DNA of 64,000 nt from Nocardia sputorum (GCF_027924405.1 NZ_AP026978.1:4774001-4838000); one strand, 5' to 3'; numbered from the stretch's first letter, positions 49,876 through 59,006 are shown. Numbers and translations are program-made. Notes: generated from the sequence alone by a model not told the origin.

Positions 49876-50310
49876 ATGCCATTGACAGGTGAATACGAAC
49901 CGAGCACATCCGGCTGGGCCCGCGAGCAAGCCGAGAAGTACGAGAACTCCGGCGGCACCGAGGGCGCGACCTTGCAAGGCAAGCCGATCATCCTGCTCAC
50001 CACCAAAGGCGCGAAGACCGGCAAGCTGCGCAAGACACCGCTGATGCGGGTGGAGCACAACGGCGAGTACGCCGTGGTCGCCTCTTTGGGCGGCGCGCCG
50101 AAGCACCCCGTCTGGTACTACAACATCAAGGCCGAACCGCATGTAGAGCTGCGCGACGGCACGGTCAACAAGGATTACACCGCGCGCGAGGTCTTCGGCG
50201 AGGAGAAGGCGCGGTGGTGGGAGCGCGCGGTCGAGGTGTGGCCCGACTACGCGAACTATCAGACCAAGACCGACCGTCAGATCCCCGTCTTCGTCCTCAC
50301 GCCCAGGTAG
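49876..50310 (+). CDS. Deazaflavin (F420)-dependent nitroreductase-like protein
   Basis: A 144-residue split-barrel protein of the Ddn family. The motifs [22 protein letters not shown] and [15 protein letters not shown] are diagnostic, with the lysine-rich strand for F420 phosphate. Such enzymes reduce quinones or nitroimidazoles with F420H2. M. tuberculosis Rv1558 is the same family and sits next to ilvA (Rv1559), as here. The ATG is at 49876. Confidence 0.92.
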   Translation: MPLTGEYEPSTSGWAREQAEKYENSGGTEGATLQGKPIILLTTKGAKTGKLRKTPLMRVEHNGEYAVVASLGGAPKHPVWYYNIKAEPHVELRDGTVNKDYTAREVFGEEKARWWERAVEVWPDYANYQTKTDRQIPVFVLTPR

Positions 50311-50376
50311 CTCCTACGCAGGTAGCCAGCGTGTCACCGCCACCCGCCGCAGGTCACCGCCGCAGCGGGTGGCACC

Positions 50377-51741
50377 ATGATTCGGGTGTCCAATCCGCTT
50401 GATGTCCTCGACGCATTGTCCGCTTCTCGCCCCGCGCTCACCGCGGACGAGATCGATGCTGCCCACAAGCGAATTGCCGACGTCATCGATCCGACCCCGC
50501 TACAGCGCAGCGAACGGCTGTCCCAGCTGACCGGGGCGAACGTCTACCTGAAGCGCGAAGACCTCAGCCCGGTGCGCTCCTACAAGCTGCGCGGCGCCTA
50601 CAACCTGGTGGTCCAGCTGACCGAGGACGAGCGCGCGGCGGGCGTCGTCGCGGCCAGCGCGGGCAACCACGCCCAAGGCGTCGCGTTCGCCTGCCAGGCG
50701 ATGGGGATCAAGGGCCGCATCTACGTGCCGACCACGACGCCGAAGCAGAAGCGTGACCGTATCCGGGTGCACGGCGGCGAGTTCGTCGAACTGATCGCGG
50801 TCGGCGAGACCTACGACGCCGCCGCCGCGGCCGCCGCCGCCGACGTGGAACGCACCGGCGCCACCATGGTGCCGCCGTTCGACGACACGCGCACCGCGGC
50901 AGGTCAGGGCACCATCGCCGCGGAGATCCTGGAGCAGCTGCCCATCTCGCCCGACCTGGTGATCGTGCCGGTGGGCGGCGGCGGCTGCCTGGCCGGTATC
51001 GGCACCTACCTGCGGGCGCGCTCGCCACAGACCGCCATCCTCGGCGTGGAGCCCGCGGGCGCGGCCTCGATGACCGCGGCGCTGGTGGCCGGAGGTCCGG
51101 TTACGCTGCCGGAGATCGATCCGTTCGTGGACGGCGCCGCGGTGCGCCGGGTCGGCACCGTGCCGTACGCCGCGGTGTCCGGTTTCGGCGGGCGGGTGGT
51201 CTCGCACGCCTCGCTGCCGTTGCTCACCACCACCGAATCTCCGCGCGGCGCGGGAGCTTTCCAGATGATGCAGGTCGACGAGGGCGCGATCTGCACGACC
51301 ATGCTCGACCTGTACCAGAACGAGGGCATCATCGCCGAGCCCGCGGGCGCGCTCACCACCACGGCGCTGGCGGAGATCACCGTGGAGCCGGGCTCGACGG
51401 TGGTGTGCCTGGTATCCGGCGGCAACAACGACGTGTCCCGCTACGGCGAGATCATCGAACGCTCGCTCGTGCACAGGGGCCTCAAGCACTACTTCCTGGT
51501 GGATTTCCCGCAGGAACCCGGTGCGCTGCGCCGTTTCCTCAACGAGGTGCTCGGCCCGGACGACGACATCACGCTGTTCGAGTACGTCAAGCGCAACAAC
51601 CGGGAGACGGGCGCGGCGCTGGTCGGCATCGAACTCGGCGCGCCGGACGGGCTGGCGCCGTTGCTGGACCGGATGCGGCACTCTCCGATCCAGTGCGAGC
51701 GCCTCGAGCCCGATTCCCCGGCTTACCGCTACCTGACCTGA
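50377..51741 (+). CDS. ilvA: Threonine dehydratase (biosynthetic, single regulatory domain)
   Basis: Deaminates threonine to 2-oxobutyrate for isoleucine. The 454-residue protein has the PLP lysine Lys70 in RSYKLRGAYN, a glycine loop VGGGGCLAGIG and a single C-terminal ACT-like domain (about residues 360-454; HYFLVDFPQEPGALRRFLNEVLG) rather than the two of the E. coli enzyme. This matches the corynebacterial and mycobacterial form. It begins 66 bases after the Ddn-like gene. Confidence 0.95.
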   Translation: MIRVSNPLDVLDALSASRPALTADEIDAAHKRIADVIDPTPLQRSERLSQLTGANVYLKREDLSPVRSYKLRGAYNLVVQLTEDERAAGVVAASAGNHAQGVAFACQAMGIKGRIYVPTTTPKQKRDRIRVHGGEFVELIAVGETYDAAAAAAAADVERTGATMVPPFDDTRTAAGQGTIAAEILEQLPISPDLVIVPVGGGGCLAGIGTYLRARSPQTAILGVEPAGAASMTAALVAGGPVTLPEIDPFVDGAAVRRVGTVPYAAVSGFGGRVVSHASLPLLTTTESPRGAGAFQMMQVDEGAICTTMLDLYQNEGIIAEPAGALTTTALAEITVEPGSTVVCLVSGGNNDVSRYGEIIERSLVHRGLKHYFLVDFPQEPGALRRFLNEVLGPDDDITLFEYVKRNNRETGAALVGIELGAPDGLAPLLDRMRHSPIQCERLEPDSPAYRYLT

Positions 51742-52054
51742 CCCGGAATCCGTGCGCGTCCGGTGTCAGCGTCTACACCGCCGGTACCGGGCGCGTCTGC
51801 CCTCCCGAACATCACGCCGCCGGTACCGGATGCCCCCACGCCCTCGGACGTCACGCCGCCGGTACCAGCCCCTTCGGACATCACCCCACCGGTGCACCGG
51901 GCCACGTCACGCCGCCTCGGCCGTCACGCCGCTGAACGCCTGATGCCCTCGGACGTCACGCCACCGGTGCGGGACGCCGTTACGCCCTCTCGGAAACGTC
52001 ACACCACCGGTCTAACGGGTGCCTCGAGCCCGCTCGGACAGCACGCCGGGGGCC
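51742..52054. repeat. Degenerate tandem repeat array after ilvA
   Basis: About seven to nine imperfect copies of a 26-base unit lie between ilvA and the serine hydrolase gene. The core is CCCTCGGACRTCACGCC followed by RCCGGT. Good copies start at 51841 and 51946; others begin near 51771, 51803, 51871, 51987 and 52031. In one plus-strand frame they read (P)SDVTPPVP, but frameshifts break the frame between copies and no ribosome site is present. I treat the array as non-coding or decayed. Confidence 0.75.
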
Positions 52055-53305
52055 TCAGGCCGCCTTGGGCGTCTCCGTGGCCGGGATCCGGCGCCGGGAA
52101 GCGCGTAGGCAGTTCAGCATGAGCGGCAGCAGCCAGAATGCCACCGTCTGGTCGTAGCTGAGCTGGGCGGCGGACAACCGGTTGTGCACGAAGCCGACCG
52201 ACAGGCCCAGCCGTGGTTCGGCCCAGCCGAAGGAGCCGCCCAGGCCGATGTGCCCGAACCCGGCGTGAGCGCCCGGCATCGGCAGGGAGTGGTAGCCCAG
52301 GCGCCACATCATCGGCAGGTAGAACAGCGCGCGATCGGGCTGGTAGGTCTCGATGCGGCGCAGGGCTTTCATGGTGTGGCGACCGAGGTATCTGCGGTCG
52401 GCCACGGTGCCGTCGCCCGCGAGCGCGCCGTACAACTGGGCCAGCGCGGGGGCAGTGGCCACGCCGTTGCCCGCGCCGAGTTCGGTGTCCAGGATCGGCG
52501 GGCTCGCGCCTTCCAGAATGGCTTCCAGGCCGGGGAGGAACAGGCAGCGGGTGGCGGCGCCGAGCGCGCCGGGGATCCGGTGACTCCGGCCGAGAACAGC
52601 CGCACCCAAGGGTTTTCCGAGCGCGCTGAGCTGGGTGCCCGCCAGCGGGGCGTAGATGGTCGGCGAGCCGGCGGGCGGCTTGCCCAAATGCAGTCCTTCG
52701 ATGCCGAGTGGTTCGGCGACCTCCGTGCGGATCAATTCCCCCAGGCTGATGCCGGTGATCGAGCGAGTCAGGCCGCCGATCAGCCAGCCGAAGGTGAGCG
52801 CGTGGTAGGTGGGCACGCCGAGCAGGCGGTCGGGCTTCGCCGCGGCCAGGCGCTGTTCCATGAGCTCGTGATCCAGCACGTCGGCCAGGCCGCCGGTCGC
52901 GATGGGGGCCAGCGCGGACAGTCCAGCCCGGTGGGTGAGCAGATGGCGAACGGTGATCTTGCGCTTGCCGTTGGCGCCGAACTCCGGCCAGTACTCCGCG
53001 ACCGGGGCGGAGTAGTCGAGCAACCCGCGATCGGCGAGACGATGCACGACGGTGGCGGCGATCCCTTTGGTGGCCGAGAAGATGATCGTGCCGGTGTCCC
53101 TGGTCCACGGAGCGTCACCACCGGAGCCGACCCAGATGTCCACCAGCGGCTCTCCGTGCCGGTGCAGCGTGAACGCCGCGCCCGCACCCCGGCGATTGCC
53201 GAACGCCCGTGCGAAAGCGCGCACGAACGGTGCGAATTCGGCGGCGGCGCTGCCACCCATCCCCGGGGGAAGAACCGCGAGGTCCCCGGAAGCGACGTTG
53301 CTCAT
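52055..53305 (-). CDS. Serine hydrolase, class C beta-lactamase/esterase family
   Basis: A 416-residue member of the beta-lactamase-related family. The SxxK motif is SATK in IIFSATKGIAATVVHRLADRG, a Tyr motif lies in PTYHALTFGWLIGG and a late HIGLGGSFGWAEP segment replaces KTG. The sequence fits esterase-type EstB/LpqK-like proteins rather than a true beta-lactamase. No signal peptide is seen, so it is probably cytoplasmic. It has an ATG at 53305. Substrate unknown. Confidence 0.85.
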   Translation of the reverse strand: MSNVASGDLAVLPPGMGGSAAAEFAPFVRAFARAFGNRRGAGAAFTLHRHGEPLVDIWVGSGGDAPWTRDTGTIIFSATKGIAATVVHRLADRGLLDYSAPVAEYWPEFGANGKRKITVRHLLTHRAGLSALAPIATGGLADVLDHELMEQRLAAAKPDRLLGVPTYHALTFGWLIGGLTRSITGISLGELIRTEVAEPLGIEGLHLGKPPAGSPTIYAPLAGTQLSALGKPLGAAVLGRSHRIPGALGAATRCLFLPGLEAILEGASPPILDTELGAGNGVATAPALAQLYGALAGDGTVADRRYLGRHTMKALRRIETYQPDRALFYLPMMWRLGYHSLPMPGAHAGFGHIGLGGSFGWAEPRLGLSVGFVHNRLSAAQLSYDQTVAFWLLPLMLNCLRASRRRIPATETPKAA

Positions 53306-53418
53306 CTCTCCACGGTAATGGCATGGGACGATTCCGGCAAAGTACCTGTCTCGGACAGTTGTACGCCCGTTACCGGGCGACCGCCCGAAAGCCTGCCGCG
53401 AGCTGGGGTTCCACGCGC

Positions 53419-55158
53419 TCAGCGCGGGCCGGGCGGGGCGGTTTCCAGCAGGGTGAAGGAGTGGCCGGGAACGGTTGTGGCGGAAGGGCCGATCGTCGGC
53501 GACTCCCAGGACAGCAGCGGGATGCCCGCGATCGGCACCGCCACCTGGTCCTCGCCGAGGTTGCACACCAGGGCCAGCGTGCCCCGGCGCAGGACGATCC
53601 ATCGGGCGGCCTCGTCGTAGTCCACCGAAACGTGGGTCAGCCAGGGGTCACTGAGCTCCGCCCGGTCCCGGCGCAGGGCGAGCAGGGTGCGATAGCAGGA
53701 CAGCAGCCGGGCGTGCCCCGGTTCGTCGGCTTCGGTCCAGTCGAGCTTGGAGCGCAGGAACGTCTTCACGTCCTGCGGGTCCGGCACCTCGCCCGCGGGC
53801 CAGCCGTGGGCGGCGAACTCTTTCTTGCGCCCGGATGCGGTGGCGGCGGCGACCTCTGGATCGGTGTGCGAGGTGAAGAACTGGAACGGCGTGCGCGCTC
53901 CCCACTCCTCCCCCATGAACAGCATCGGCGTGAACGGCCCGCACAGCACGAGGGCGGCTTTGATCGCCAGCTGCCCATCGGTCAGGTAGGCGCTCGGGCG
54001 GTCGCCGAGTGCCCGGTTGCCGATCTGGTCGTGATCGCAGGTGTAGGCCAGCAGCGCGCTGCCGGGGATCAGGCTCCGATCGATCGGGCGGCCGTGCGTG
54101 CGCCCGCGGAAACTGGAATACGTTGCGGCGTGGAAGTAGCCGTGCTTCAGCGTGCGGGCCAGGCAGCGCAGCGAACCGAAGTCGGCGTAGTAGCCCTGCC
54201 GTTCGCCGGAGACGGCGGTGTGCACGGCGTGATGCAGGTCGTCGTTCCACTGGGCGGTGAGGCCGTAGCCGCCGGCCGCGCGCGGGGTGATCAGCTTCGG
54301 ATCGTTCAGGTCGCTCTCCGCGACCAGCGTCAGCGGCCTGCGCACGTGGGTGGCGAGCCGCTCGACGGCGACCGACAGTTCGGTCAGCAGGTGTGTGGCG
54401 GTGCGGTCCACCAGAGCGTGCACGGCGTCCAGACGCAGGGCGTCGATGTGGAAATCCCGCAACCAGCGCAACGCGTTGTCCAGGATGTGGGCGCGCACGT
54501 GATCGGACTGCGGGCCGTCCAGGTTGAGGCTCTGGCCCCACGTGTTGCGGCCCTCCGTCAGGTAGGGCGCGAAACGGGGCAGGTAGTTGCCGGACGGGCC
54601 GAGATGGTTGTAGACCACGTCCAGGCAGACCGCCAGCCCGCGCAGATGGCAGGCGTTCACGAACCGCTGCAAACCGTCGGGGCCGCCGTAGCTCTCCTGC
54701 ACCGCGTACCAGAGCACGCCGTCGTAGCCCCAGTTGTGCGTGCCGTCGAAGGCGTTCACCGGCATCACTTCGACCACGGTGACGCCCAGCCGGACCAGAT
54801 GGTCGAGCCGTTCGATCGCCGCGTCGAAGGTGCCTTCGGGGGTGAATGTTCCGATGTGCAACTCGTAGTAGACCGCCCCGGCCTGCGGCCGCCCGGTCCA
54901 GTGCGCGTCGGTCCACCCCGCCGGATCGAGGGTGTGCAGGGCCGAGCGGGCGTGTACTCCGTCGGGCTGGCGCGGGGAACGGGGATCGGGCAGGACGGTC
55001 GGGTCGTCGTCGAGCAGGAAGCCGTATCCGGCCCCGTCCGCGGCCGGAACATCGGTGCGCCACCACCCGTCCGGCGACCGCCTCATCGAGTGGACGACAC
55101 CCTCCAGATCCAGTCGCACCGCCTCCGGCCGCGGCGCCCACACCTCGAACACAGTCAC
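53419..55158 (-). CDS. treZ: Malto-oligosyltrehalose trehalohydrolase
   Basis: A 579-residue GH13 enzyme that releases trehalose from the TreY product. The start FEVWAPRPEAVRLDLEG is a small N-terminal sheet. Catalytic regions are DVVYNHLGPSGNY, DALRLDAVHAL, LVAESDLND and CDHDQIGN. In M. tuberculosis treZ follows treY directly; here it is about 7 kb away on the opposite strand. The GTG start at 55158 (an alternative GTG lies six bases on) overlaps an upstream in-frame TGA (GTGA), as would a once-coupled gene. Confidence 0.94.
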   Translation of the reverse strand: MTVFEVWAPRPEAVRLDLEGVVHSMRRSPDGWWRTDVPAADGAGYGFLLDDDPTVLPDPRSPRQPDGVHARSALHTLDPAGWTDAHWTGRPQAGAVYYELHIGTFTPEGTFDAAIERLDHLVRLGVTVVEVMPVNAFDGTHNWGYDGVLWYAVQESYGGPDGLQRFVNACHLRGLAVCLDVVYNHLGPSGNYLPRFAPYLTEGRNTWGQSLNLDGPQSDHVRAHILDNALRWLRDFHIDALRLDAVHALVDRTATHLLTELSVAVERLATHVRRPLTLVAESDLNDPKLITPRAAGGYGLTAQWNDDLHHAVHTAVSGERQGYYADFGSLRCLARTLKHGYFHAATYSSFRGRTHGRPIDRSLIPGSALLAYTCDHDQIGNRALGDRPSAYLTDGQLAIKAALVLCGPFTPMLFMGEEWGARTPFQFFTSHTDPEVAAATASGRKKEFAAHGWPAGEVPDPQDVKTFLRSKLDWTEADEPGHARLLSCYRTLLALRRDRAELSDPWLTHVSVDYDEAARWIVLRRGTLALVCNLGEDQVAVPIAGIPLLSWESPTIGPSATTVPGHSFTLLETAPPGPR

Positions 55159-55714
55159 CGCGCCAGCATCGCACGGGCACGCCCGGCCCGCCGGATACGG
55201 ACACCGGCCTCGATGCAGCAACCCCTGATGCGCGGCAACCGGCCGGTGCACGTGGTCCGCGCGACCAGATCCGCGACCGACAGTGCCGGCCCGCGCCCGC
55301 TACATTCCCGTACGCGGCGCCGCTCGTCCCACGGGGCTGACCCGACATCACTCGCGCGGCGGTGGAGCCGACCGACCGCGACGGGATCGACGGCCTCACC
55401 ATGCACCCCGGCCAGTGCGCCCGGCGTCGCCACCGCCATGCTCTAACGCCACTTCCCGACCGGGAAGCGCTCCTGACGAGGATCGCGGGAGCTGGTGCTC
55501 GCCGAGATCCCGCCGCCCGGGACAAGGCGCACCAGAAGTGGCGCCTCTAACGCAGGCACCCGTGGATGCTGCAGCTACTGGCGCACGCGCGCCCCGGCCG
55601 GCGTGACGTCAAGACGTCCGCGGTCGAGGGCGTGACCGGCCGAGCGCAGGAATCCGCCTGGCAAATGGTCGTGGGGCCCTGGTCTGAACAGGTCGTGCCT
55701 GCGAGAGTGGAGAG
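55159..55714. other. Gene-poor 556-base gap at the suspected inversion end
   Basis: I find no gene that I can support. Short frames exist on both strands, but they lack ribosome sites and look like chance. The gap must contain the treZ promoter on the minus strand and the methyltransferase promoter on the plus strand. It may include debris from the rearrangement that moved treZ. Confidence 0.5.
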
Positions 55715-56332
55715 GTGGGCGTCTATGCGGAGCACGTGGTCCCCCGGATCGTCGACCTTGCCTGCGGGTTGCAGGACTTGAAGCCGTTACGTGAGCGGGC
55801 GTGCGCCGGCCTGCACGGGCGGGTCGTGGAAATCGGTTTCGGTTCCGGATTGAATGTGCCGTTCTACCCGGCGGCGGTCGAGAAGGTGTGCGCGGTCGAG
55901 CCCGCCGATCTCGGCTGGCGGCTGGCGAGCGGCCGCCTCGCCGCCGCCACCGTGCCGGTCGAGCGGGCCGGGCTGGACGGGCAGGCGCTGCCCTTCGCCG
56001 ACGACACCTTCGACTGCGCGCTGTCGACCTGGACGATGTGCACCATCCCCGACATCGCCGCCGCGCTCGCCGAGGTGCGCCGGGTACTCGTCCCTGGCGG
56101 CACCCTGCATTTCGTCGAACACGGACGGGCACCGGACGAAAAAGTGCGAGTGTGGCAGAACCGGCTGAACCCGGTTCAGAAACGACTGTTCGGCGGCTGC
56201 CACCTCAACCGCGACATCCGCGGCCTGGTGACAGACGCCGGTTTCGAGATCCGCGACGCCGAGTCGTTCTACGGGGAGCACGCTCCCCGCTTCCTGGTCG
56301 CCCAGACGCTCGGTGTCGCGGTGTCGCCCTGA
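55715..56332 (+). CDS. Class I SAM-dependent methyltransferase
   Basis: A 205-residue methyltransferase of the Methyltransf_11 type. Motif I is VVEIGFGSGLNVPFYP, motif II the acid in CAVEPADLG, then LPFADDTFDCALSTWTMCTI and VRRVLVPGGTLHFVEHG. Downstream VQKRLFGGCHLNRDIRGLV fits a subgroup of small, unassigned enzymes in actinobacteria. The GTG at 55715 has GGAGAGG too close before it, so the start is uncertain. Substrate unknown. Confidence 0.86.
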   Translation: MGVYAEHVVPRIVDLACGLQDLKPLRERACAGLHGRVVEIGFGSGLNVPFYPAAVEKVCAVEPADLGWRLASGRLAAATVPVERAGLDGQALPFADDTFDCALSTWTMCTIPDIAAALAEVRRVLVPGGTLHFVEHGRAPDEKVRVWQNRLNPVQKRLFGGCHLNRDIRGLVTDAGFEIRDAESFYGEHAPRFLVAQTLGVAVSP

Positions 56333-56335
56333 CGA

Positions 56336-56737
56336 TCAGACGATGCGCACCGACAAGGTGTAGGTCGCGTTGCCACGGCTCGGCTCCACCGAGATGGTGT
56401 AGTAGCCGCTCTTGGGCAACGTGATCCGGCTCCAGGTCTCCTCCGCGCACAGGACGCGCCCGTCCGGGCCGCTGGTGGTGAACCGCGCGTTGGCTTCCAC
56501 CGAGCTGAGGTCGAGGGTCAAGGTCTGCCCGGCCCGCGCCTCGAACGCGAAGGTGTCGGCATCGCCGCGGACTACTGCTCCGTCGACCGACGTGTGATCG
56601 CTTCCCGGCGCGAACTCGATCTCGTAGACCGAGCCCGCGTTCGCCGCGCCCGCCCCGACCGCCGCGACGGCGAACGCGGGCACGAACAGCGTGACGCCGA
56701 GCACGAGCAGGCGCAGGGTGCGCAGGATGGCTTGCAT
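56336..56737 (-). CDS. Exported beta-sandwich protein (PPC-like)
   Basis: A 133-residue secreted protein with a signal peptide of about 34 residues ending NAGS. The mature part looks like a small jelly-roll of the PPC or lysozyme-inhibitor (PliG) type: DADTFAFEARAGQTLTLDLSS, then LPKSGYYTISVEPSRGNATYTL. One Cys is left (VLCAEE). Proteins of this pattern occur in many actinobacteria, and I cannot name its ligand. The ATG at 56737 has GAGGAT upstream. It is convergent with the methyltransferase gene. Confidence 0.75.
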   Translation of the reverse strand: MQAILRTLRLLVLGVTLFVPAFAVAAVGAGAANAGSVYEIEFAPGSDHTSVDGAVVRGDADTFAFEARAGQTLTLDLSSVEANARFTTSGPDGRVLCAEETWSRITLPKSGYYTISVEPSRGNATYTLSVRIV

Positions 56738-56857
56738 GGTGATCCTCGTTTCCTGGAGTGGACGACTTGCTCCAGAACTGTCCGCGCACCCGCCTATCGA
56801 ATGCTTAACAGCGCCTTGCGGTTTGAAACACCGCAGGTCACAAGCCATCGGCCAGAT

Positions 56858-56880
56858 ATTGGAACGATCTGTTCAAAACT
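56858..56880. promoter_or_regulatory. Operator candidate before the TetR gene
   Basis: The stretch TTGGAAC-GATCT-GTTCAA (56859-56876) is an almost perfect inverted repeat just before the TetR start at 56897. Its right part GATCTGTTCAAAAC (56866-56879) recurs, with two changes, before the MFS gene. The shared site suggests that the TetR protein controls both. Confidence 0.68.
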
Positions 56881-56896
56881 GTGCTAGCCTGAACCC

Positions 56897-57469
56897 ATGC
56901 CACGACCCAGATCGTTCGACGAGGACCGCGCGGTGGACGCGGCGATGCACGCCTTCTGGCGCGCGGGATACGAGGCGACCTCCACCGAAGACCTCTGCGC
57001 CGCGACCGGGCTCGGCCGCAGCAGCATCTACAACACCTTCACCAGCAAGCGCGACCTGTTCGGCCGCGCCCTGCGCCGCTACATGACGACGAAGAACGCC
57101 GCGACGTTCGATCTGCTCGACAGCCCGGCGGAGGTGCGCGTCAAGATCCACGCTTTGTTGTGGCAGATCGCCGAGGCCCCCGACGAGGACCCGCTCGGCT
57201 GCCTCGTGGTCAATTCGATGATCGAACTCGCCCCGCGCGATCCCGAACTCGCCGCCGTGCTCGCCGCCGATCACGAACGACGGCTCGCCGCGCTCATCGA
57301 CGTCTTCGACAGCGCCCGGCGCGCGGGCGAGATCGCGCCGGACAAGGATCCGCGAGCGCTGGCCCACTTCGTGATCGCCACGATCAGCGGGATGCGGGTG
57401 GCCGCGCGCGGCGGCGCGGACCGCGAAACGCTGGCCGCCATCGCGACCACCGCGCTCGACGCCCTCTGA
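56897..57469 (+). CDS. TetR-family regulator paired with an MFS gene
   Basis: A 190-residue TetR protein. The helix-turn-helix is TEDLCAATGLGRSSIYNTF at about residues 34-52, and the C-terminal domain belongs to the TetR_C_16/AcrR-like all-alpha type (EDPLGCLVVNSMIELAPRD). It lies 72 bases upstream of the Cmx-type transporter gene in the same direction. A common operator motif before both genes supports local regulation. The ligand is unknown and may be an exported drug. Confidence 0.9.
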   Translation: MPRPRSFDEDRAVDAAMHAFWRAGYEATSTEDLCAATGLGRSSIYNTFTSKRDLFGRALRRYMTTKNAATFDLLDSPAEVRVKIHALLWQIAEAPDEDPLGCLVVNSMIELAPRDPELAAVLAADHERRLAALIDVFDSARRAGEIAPDKDPRALAHFVIATISGMRVAARGGADRETLAAIATTALDAL

Positions 57470-57506
57470 ACCCTCTCGGCTCGGCGACGGCTTCGCCGCG
57501 CCCACA

Positions 57507-57530
57507 TTTTGGATAGATCAGTACAAAACA
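57507..57530. promoter_or_regulatory. Second operator candidate before the MFS gene
   Basis: GATCAGTACAAAAC (57516-57529), preceded by TTTTGGATA, matches the site before the TetR gene as ATWTTGGA..GATCWGTWCAAAAC. It ends next to the AAGGAGGT ribosome site, so the regulator could block translation initiation or transcription of the MFS gene separately from its own. Confidence 0.65.
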
Positions 57531-57541
57531 AGGAGGTACCG

Positions 57542-58738
57542 ATGCCCGTGGCGATCTACGTCCTGGGTCTGTCGATCTTCGCCCAGGGCACCTCGGAGCT
57601 GATGCTCGCGGGCCTGCTCACCGAGATGGCCGGAGACCTGGGCGTCTCCGTGCCGCGCGCGGGGCTGCTCATCTCCGGGTTCGCCCTGGGCATGCTGGTG
57701 GGCGCGCCGGTGCTGGCGGTGGCGACGCTGCGCTGGTCGCGGCGGACGGCGCTGCTGGCCTTCCTCGCGGTGTTCGTCGGCACGCACGTCGTCGGGGCGC
57801 TGACCTCGGACTACTGGGTGCTGTTCGCGACGCGGGTGGTCGGCGCGTTCGTCTACGCCGGGTTCTGGGCGGTGGCCGCGACCACGGCGATCAGCCTGGT
57901 TCCTGTCACCGCGCGCGGCAAGGCGATGAGCATCGTCGCGGGCGGGCTCACCTTGGCCATCATCATCGGGCTCCCGGCGGGCACCGTGATCGGGCAGCAA
58001 TTGGGCTGGCGGGCGGCGTTCTGGGCGGTCGCGCTGTTGTCGGCGGCGGCCGGGATCGGCGTGCTGGCGAAGATCCCCGGCGGACGGACCGACGCGCCGC
58101 TGCGACTGCGCACCGAACTGCGGACCATGATGCGTCCCGCGCTGTGGCTGTCCTACGCCACCACCGCGCTGTCCATCGCCGCGCTGATGGTCACCTTCGC
58201 CTACCTCGGCGCTCTGCTGTCCCGCACCACCGGCCTGGCGGACGGCTGGATTCCGGTGGTACTCGGCGTCTACGGACTGGGCGCCTTCCTCGGCATCGTC
58301 CTCGGCGGGCGCACCGCCGACGATCACCCGCTCACCAGCCTGTACGTCGGCATCACCGGTGGCGTGCTCACCTCCGCGCTGCTCGCCCTCACCATGGAAC
58401 ACGCCGTGCCGGTCGTGCTGCTGTCATTCCTGTTGGGCGCGTTCGGCTTCGGCATCAACCCGACCCTGAACAGCCGCGTCTTCACCCTCGCCGGCGACGC
58501 GCCCACCCTGGCGGGAGCCACCAACATCTCCTCGTTCAACGTCGGCATCACCGCAGGCCCTTGGCTCGGCGGGCTGGCCATCGGCGCGGGCCTCGGCTAC
58601 CCGGCGGTCGCGTGGATCGGCGTGGTCCTCGGCGTGGCCGCCCTCGCCGTCGTCGCGGGCAGCCACGCCCTGCAACGCAAGGAGGCGGCGCGAGCGTCGG
58701 CCGGCGCGCCTGCCCCGGCGCTGGCCGAAGTGGGATAA
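57542..58738 (+). CDS. MFS efflux pump of the Cmx/CmrA type
   Basis: A 398-residue 12-helix transporter. Its opening, MPVAIYVLGLSIFAQGTSELMLAGLL, and the segment ATTAISLVPVTARGKAMSIVAGGLTLA follow the Cmx/CmrA/Cml group of chloramphenicol-type exporters. An ideal AAGGAGGT ribosome site precedes the ATG. It may lower sensitivity to chloramphenicol or related compounds; that needs testing. It follows a TetR gene that probably represses it. Confidence 0.87.
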   Translation: MPVAIYVLGLSIFAQGTSELMLAGLLTEMAGDLGVSVPRAGLLISGFALGMLVGAPVLAVATLRWSRRTALLAFLAVFVGTHVVGALTSDYWVLFATRVVGAFVYAGFWAVAATTAISLVPVTARGKAMSIVAGGLTLAIIIGLPAGTVIGQQLGWRAAFWAVALLSAAAGIGVLAKIPGGRTDAPLRLRTELRTMMRPALWLSYATTALSIAALMVTFAYLGALLSRTTGLADGWIPVVLGVYGLGAFLGIVLGGRTADDHPLTSLYVGITGGVLTSALLALTMEHAVPVVLLSFLLGAFGFGINPTLNSRVFTLAGDAPTLAGATNISSFNVGITAGPWLGGLAIGAGLGYPAVAWIGVVLGVAALAVVAGSHALQRKEAARASAGAPAPALAEVG

Positions 58739-59006
58739 CCCCTGCCCACCCAGGCAGCGGCCCTGGCCCGACGATGCAGATCGGGTGCGGGGCCACTGTC
58801 GTTCTGCGTGGGAACCCGTTCAGGCCGGCCGGTCGAACTCGCCGTCACGAACGGCATCCCACCGGCCTGGCGGGGCCACGCAGATCAAGATCACGGCACA
58901 TGGTGGAGAGCTCTTCCGCTCGCGTTTCGCCGCAGCCATGTGCCACTCGACGTCACAACCCCGGGTGGGCATGCAGCCGACGAATGGCCCGTGCGCAGCA
59001 TGCCGC

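Noticed and set aside
51763..52122. Plus-strand frame of 119 codons across the repeat array
   Set aside because: It runs into the serine hydrolase gene, has no ribosome site, and the repeats keep the frame in only some copies.
55362..55550. Short plus-strand frame of 62 codons in the treZ/methyltransferase gap
   Set aside because: No ribosome site, arginine-rich random composition and competing frames on the other strand.
58739..59006. Plus-strand frames after the Cmx-type pump (one with GRPVELAVTNGIPPAW)
   Set aside because: The frames run on deep into dnaE1 on the opposite strand, lack ribosome sites and have mixed codon use. The gap is best seen as a spacer between convergent genes.
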